The notes beneath the pieces are model-generated. The model ran no database searches, had not been told where the DNA came from, and worked only from the letters and a program-made list of their open reading frames with translations. Shown here in pieces: positions 7,849 to 9,954 of a stretch of DNA of 9,954 nucleotides (the stretch's first letter is position 1; each line of letters starts with the position of its first letter). The stretch is from UBA5972 sp964600965 (GTDB lineage: Bacteria; Pseudomonadota; Alphaproteobacteria; Rhodobacterales; Rhodobacteraceae): positions 1 to 9,954 of the forward strand of contig CAZRLO010000099.1 of the NCBI GenBank assembly GCA_964600965.1, in the 5' to 3' direction. Both the position numbers and the translations under genes were made by a program.

Positions 7849-7877
7849 GATATAGGGGGGTTGGCGGGGAATGGCAA
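7849..7877 (-). promoter_or_regulatory. Candidate housekeeping promoter for rimP-nusA-ylxR-infB
   Basis: On the minus strand TTGCCA (7877-7872; 5 of 6 to TTGACA) and TATATC (7854-7849; 4 of 6 to TATAAT) are separated by exactly 17 bp. Transcription would start near 7842, giving a leader of about 90 nt that contains the direct repeat, the terminator hairpin and the rimP ribosome-binding site. The position relative to the gene fits well. No other pair in the gap has both elements as good. Confidence 0.5.
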
Positions 7878-7903
7878 GGGCCAGTGGGTCGAACCACCAG
7901 TAT

Positions 7904-7916
7904 CGTGGAATCCACG
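7904..7916. repeat. Short palindrome upstream of the rimP promoter
   Basis: CGTGGA (7904-7909) and TCCACG (7911-7916) are perfect inverted arms around one base. A weaker GTGG/CCAC pair lies next to it at 7884-7897. Both are just upstream of the candidate -35 element, where a regulator could bind. No regulator is identifiable. Confidence 0.35.
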
Positions 7917-7946
7917 CACGTTTCATGAAAATCGGGGAAATTGCGA

Positions 7947-7984
7947 GGTTCGCGCCCGACCCGGGGCGGGGTCGGGCGCGAACC
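7947..7984. repeat. Perfect 16-bp inverted repeat, probable terminator of the DUF1801 gene
   Basis: GGTTCGCGCCCGACCC (7947-7962) and its exact reverse complement (7969-7984) flank a 6-nt loop, giving a very GC-rich hairpin. It lies 70-107 bp downstream of the minus-strand DUF1801 stop. There is no clean T-run, only a T-containing stretch on the minus-strand side. It may act as a terminator or an RNA-stabilising 3' end, or be a dispersed palindromic element. Confidence 0.55.
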
Positions 7985-8002
7985 GGATTGCAGGCAATCC
8001 GG
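7983..8002. repeat. Second palindrome adjoining the 16-bp inverted repeat
   Basis: CCGGATTGC (7983-7991) and GCAATCCGG (7994-8002) are perfect 9-bp arms around AG. It shares two bases with the neighbouring inverted repeat, so the two hairpins sit back to back. A further perfect 10-bp palindrome, CCAAATTTGG, lies at 8035-8044 just after the DUF1801 stop. Confidence 0.5.
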
Positions 8003-8053
8003 GGTGCAAAGGGTGTCAATGATGCGATATGAAGCCAAATTTGGATTCAGGCC

Positions 8054-8473
8054 CTAGCTGTGATAGCGCCGCCGCATCACGGCCACGCTGTCGGTGACAA
8101 TCTCTTTCAGGACGGTCAGGTCGATGGCTTCCAGCCGGGTGATATACAGGCAGGAGGACGAATGCTTGTGCCTGCCCAGCCGCGCCAACTGGTCGGCATA
8201 GGCCGAAAACCCCGGCATGACATAGACAGTCAGCGCCGCCTTGCGCGGGGAAAGGCCGGTGATCATGTAGCTGTGCTCCGATCCGTCCCTGCGCCGGTAC
8301 CGGTAGCGGTCAAATCCGATGATCGAGGGGCCCCACATCCGGGGCGCAAGCCCGGTTATGCCGAGCATCATGTCGGTAACGACGCGCGCATCGGCGGCGC
8401 GGCGCTTGTTTTCGACACAATTCAGAAAGGCATCGACATCGGCATCATTCTCGAGCGTTTTCATCGCGGGCAT
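8054..8473 (-). CDS. DUF1801 (YdhG-like) domain protein
   Basis: This 139-residue protein matches the DUF1801 family: MWGPSIIGFDRYRYRRRDG at 47-64, a GLSPRKAALTVYVMPGF segment at 73-89, and LARLGRHKHSSSCLYITRL at about 96-114. The domain fills almost the whole protein. It is small, probably cytoplasmic, with no signal peptide or membrane segment. Members of this family are widespread in bacteria; I know of no established biochemical role to assign, and I do not invent one. The start is the ATG at 8473, with AAAGGGGGG (8490-8482) about 8 bp upstream. The frame is open to a TTG at 8500, but that lies at the likely transcription start. It is divergent from the LysR-type gene, 197 bp start to start, and followed by strong palindromes that probably end its transcript. 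Confidence 0.85.
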   Translation of the reverse strand: MPAMKTLENDADVDAFLNCVENKRRAADARVVTDMMLGITGLAPRMWGPSIIGFDRYRYRRRDGSEHSYMITGLSPRKAALTVYVMPGFSAYADQLARLGRHKHSSSCLYITRLEAIDLTVLKEIVTDSVAVMRRRYHS

Positions 8474-8507
8474 CGCAGAAACCCCCCTTTTGTTCACCAA
8501 TTCGGCC

Positions 8508-8537
8508 TATAAAGCCGGATCGTTCCGGTTCGGTCAA
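8508..8537 (-). promoter_or_regulatory. Candidate promoter of the DUF1801 gene
   Basis: On the minus strand TTGACC (8537-8532; 5 of 6 to TTGACA) and TTTATA (8513-8508) are 18 bp apart. The -35 is good, but the -10 matches only 3 of 6. A start near 8500 would leave a leader of about 27 nt containing the strong ribosome-binding site of the ATG at 8473. Confidence 0.4.
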
Positions 8538-8592
8538 CGGGTCGGGACCGACCGTTTCCAGCCACCGGACAGTGCATCGAAACGGCCATCAA

Positions 8593-8621
8593 TTGTCTGG
8601 TTGTTTCCAAATTCCTGACAA
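8593..8621. promoter_or_regulatory. Possible LysR-type operator in the divergent gap
   Basis: TTGTC (8593-8597) and GACAA (8617-8621) are exact inverted half-sites 19 bp apart, in an AT-richer stretch between the divergent DUF1801 and LysR-type genes. LysR-type regulators usually bind dyads upstream of their own gene. The spacing is longer than the classic T-N11-A form, so the call is weak. I see no convincing -35/-10 pair for the LysR-type gene itself. Confidence 0.25.
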
Positions 8622-8670
8622 ATTCAGCGGGCCTAATGTGATTCAGTTCCGAGTTACAAAGGGTTTTGCA

Positions 8671-9576
8671 ATGGATCGGTTAACAGAAATGGAAGCGTTT
8701 GCCAGCGTTGTGGATCAGGGGGGATTCACGGATGCGGCGCGCAAAATGGGAATATCGAAATCGGCGGTGAGCAAGCATGTCTCGTCACTGGAGGCGCGTC
8801 TGGGGGCACGTCTGCTGAACAGGACCACAAGGCGCGTAAGCCCGACCGAAATCGGGCTTGCCTATTATGACAAGGCACGGCGGGTCCTGAACGACGCTGG
8901 CGAAGCCGATGCGATGGTGACGTCGATGCAATCGGCCCCCAGCGGGTCGCTGCGGCTTTCGGCGGCCAATGATTTCGGCGTGAACCACATCTCGAACGCG
9001 CTGGGTGCATTTTTGCACCAATACCCCGACATCAACGTCAATCTGGTGCTGAACAACCGGTATGTCGAACTGATCAGCGAAGGGTTCGATCTGGCGATTC
9101 GCATCGGCGAGATGGAGGACAGCACGCTCAGGGCGCGCAAACTGACCGAGGCCAACATGAAAATGGTCGGCTCGCCCGAGTATTTCAAAGAGCACGGTCA
9201 CCCCAAACGTATCGACGATCTGAACGAGCACATGTTGCTGCATTATTCCAACCAGTCCAGTGGCAATGTCTGGAAGCTGACGTCGCCCACGGGCGAGACG
9301 CGGCAAATTCGCACGACCGGCTGCCTGACCGTGAATGACGGCCAGTCGCTTTTGACGGCGGCGTCGGCGGGGCTGGGCATCGCGTATCTGCCGAGCTTTC
9401 TCTACTACGAAAAACTGGACCTTGGTCTGCTGGAAGAGGCGATGCCCGAACTGCCGGTCGAGCGGCGCGGCATATACGCCGTCTATCCGCCGGGAAGGTA
9501 TACCCAGCCGAAACTGCGGGCTTTCATCGATTTTCTGGTCGAACACTTCAAGACCAAGGGCCCCGAAGAGTGGTAG
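8671..9576 (+). CDS. LysR-type transcriptional regulator
   Basis: This is a DNA-binding regulator of 301 residues, the usual length for LysR-type proteins. The winged helix-turn-helix is at about 3-62 (MEAFASVVDQGGFTDAARKMG, then SKSAVSKHVSSLEARLGARLL and the RTTRRVSPTEIG wing). The effector-binding periplasmic-fold domain is at about 92-295, with FDLAIRIGEMEDSTLRARKL at 139-158 and AGLGIAYLPSFL at 233-244. These features resemble the CrgA/AaeR-like subgroup. The start is the ATG at 8671, with AAAGGG (8658-8663) 7 bp upstream. The frame is open to 8572, but the extra residues do not look like LysR sequence. By family habit it may control itself and the divergent DUF1801 gene. The effector is unknown. 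Confidence 0.95.
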   Translation: MDRLTEMEAFASVVDQGGFTDAARKMGISKSAVSKHVSSLEARLGARLLNRTTRRVSPTEIGLAYYDKARRVLNDAGEADAMVTSMQSAPSGSLRLSAANDFGVNHISNALGAFLHQYPDINVNLVLNNRYVELISEGFDLAIRIGEMEDSTLRARKLTEANMKMVGSPEYFKEHGHPKRIDDLNEHMLLHYSNQSSGNVWKLTSPTGETRQIRTTGCLTVNDGQSLLTAASAGLGIAYLPSFLYYEKLDLGLLEEAMPELPVERRGIYAVYPPGRYTQPKLRAFIDFLVEHFKTKGPEEW

Positions 9577-9597
9577 GAACAAACGCTTAGGTGCGGG

Positions 9598-9636
9598 AAA
9601 GGCCTGGTTTCCGCTTCGGCGAAACCGGGCCTTTTC
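9598..9636 (+). terminator. Intrinsic terminator of the LysR-type gene, UUCG tetraloop
   Basis: AAAGGCC (9598-9604) pairs with GGCCTTT (9628-9634), T9605 wobbles with G9627, and GGTTTC (9606-9611) pairs with GAAACC (9621-9626). A 2-bp cap closes on a C(UUCG)G tetraloop, with C9612 bulged. A run of four T (9632-9635) follows and overlaps the stem foot. It begins 21 bp after the stop codon. The very stable tetraloop makes the call strong. Confidence 0.85.
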
Positions 9637-9760
9637 AATTTCGGGCCGGGCTTTTCGTGTTCGGCCGGACGCGGTGGCGGAGGGTGAGACCGCGAACCAA
9701 GCGGGCATTTCTGCCGCAAACGCATCGCTCGCAGGGGAAGGCAGGCGAAGCTGTGGCTAC
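9637..9760. other. Non-coding stretch before the repeat array
   Basis: Between the terminator and the repeat array I see no gene with a ribosome-binding site and no recognised RNA. The open frames here are short, arginine-rich and typical of GC-rich shadow translation. Confidence 0.4.
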
Positions 9761-9856
9761 CGGGCTAGCCCTCCGGCCGACCAGCCGTCGAACCGTCTGG
9801 CCGCCTAACCGTCTGGCCGCCTAACCGTCCAGCCGACCGGTCGTCTAGCCGGCTAG
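9761..9856. repeat. Tandem repeat array with a 16-bp period, six units
   Basis: Six consecutive 16-bp units start at 9761, 9777, 9793, 9809, 9825 and 9841. Units 3 and 4 are identical (CCGTCTGGCCGCCTAA), and the perfect periodicity covers 9791-9829. The others are diverged, but each keeps a CYRGCC core at unit positions 5-10: CTAGCC, CCAGCC, CTGGCC, CTGGCC, CCAGCC, CTAGCC. A 9-mer CGTCYRGCC is exact in the last four units. No flanking unit fits. The period is not a multiple of three and no convincing gene crosses it, so it is a non-coding array. Confidence 0.8.
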
Positions 9857-9860
9857 ACGA
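9841..9860. repeat. Perfect 20-bp palindrome at the end of the array
   Basis: TCGTCTAGCC (9841-9850) is followed directly by its exact reverse complement (9851-9860) with no spacer. The left half is the last array unit's CGTCTAGCC core; the right half is the same core inverted. A 10-bp palindrome, GGGCTAGCCC, sits at the other end of the array (9762-9771). Confidence 0.8.
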
Positions 9861-9865
9861 GTGGA

Positions 9866-9922
9866 TTTCCCGATAAAGCGTTGAAAAAGATCGATAAAGC
9901 CTGCACATCGGGAAACTTGTGC
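9866..9922. repeat. Nested direct and inverted repeats after the array
   Basis: TTTCCCGAT (9866-9874) and its exact reverse complement ATCGGGAAA (9907-9915) enclose two copies of CGATAAAGC (9871-9879 and 9892-9900), which are 21 bp apart, two helical turns. A further GCACA/TGTGC pair (9903-9907, 9918-9922) overlaps the right arm. The stretch is locally AT-rich. It looks like a protein-binding control region, perhaps for a gene beyond the window edge. Confidence 0.55.
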
Positions 9923-9954
9923 GCGGGTTGGGCCGGTGGTGTCACGTGGCCAAA

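Noticed and set aside
7752..7919. Upstream extension of the rimP frame by 56 codons
   Set aside because: The extension runs through the terminator hairpin and candidate promoter and looks like non-coding translation. The ATG at 7751 has a good ribosome-binding site and gives the family's usual N-terminus.
7861..7921. tRNA-like segment on the minus strand with a T-arm-like GTGGTTCGACCCAC, in the place where E. coli has an initiator tRNA gene upstream of rimP
   Set aside because: The stem has only 4 bp with a 6-nt loop, and no acceptor, D-arm or anticodon arm can be built around it.
8014..8019. Perfect TTGACA -35 box on the minus strand downstream of the DUF1801 gene
   Set aside because: No acceptable -10 lies 16-18 bp downstream. 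That position falls in the GC-rich palindrome at 7983-8002.
9761..9860. CRISPR array
   Set aside because: The units are only 16 bp and directly adjacent, with no unique spacers and no cas genes nearby.

Overview
The window looks like chromosomal DNA of a flagellated alphaproteobacterium, most likely Rhodobacterales (Rhodobacteraceae or roseobacter-like). This rests on the high GC content, the strong third-position GC in the real genes, and the style of the IF-2, NusA, RimP and YlxR proteins. In particular, IF-2 has a charged N-terminal arm followed by an SHGRTKSVVVE-type motif, and YlxR carries a C-terminal L7Ae-like domain. This is pattern recognition without a database search.

Layout. (1) 1-1857, plus strand: the end of a flagellar cluster, with fliK (hook-length control) and flgD (hook cap) 17 bp apart. 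(2) 1858-2362: a 505-bp convergent gap with a good plus-strand intrinsic terminator and no gene I can support. (3) 2363-7751, minus strand: the translation/transcription operon rimP-nusA-ylxR-infB, tightly packed (ATGA overlaps at rimP/nusA and ylxR/infB, 18 bp between nusA and ylxR). (4) 7752-8053: a palindrome-rich leader. It holds a probable promoter and a textbook terminator hairpin just upstream of rimP, which suggests transcription attenuation of the whole operon. (5) 8054-8473, minus strand: a DUF1801 protein. (6) 8671-9576, plus strand: a divergent LysR-type regulator ending in a strong UUCG-loop terminator. (7) About 9640-9954: non-coding, with a 16-bp-period tandem repeat array that ends in a perfect 20-bp palindrome, followed by nested direct and inverted repeats.

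How the parts work together. FliK and FlgD act in flagellar hook assembly. RimP matures the 30S subunit, NusA controls pausing, termination and antitermination, YlxR is an RNA-binding protein, and IF-2 loads initiator tRNA, so this operon couples RNA polymerase control to translation initiation. The DUF1801/LysR pair is a separate divergent unit.

The coding content is ordinary core-genome material. The unusual signals are all non-coding: the rimP attenuator, the hairpin at the nusA-ylxR junction, the two back-to-back palindromes downstream of the DUF1801 gene, and above all the 16-bp repeat array near the right edge. I see no mobile element, CRISPR array, tRNA or rRNA.
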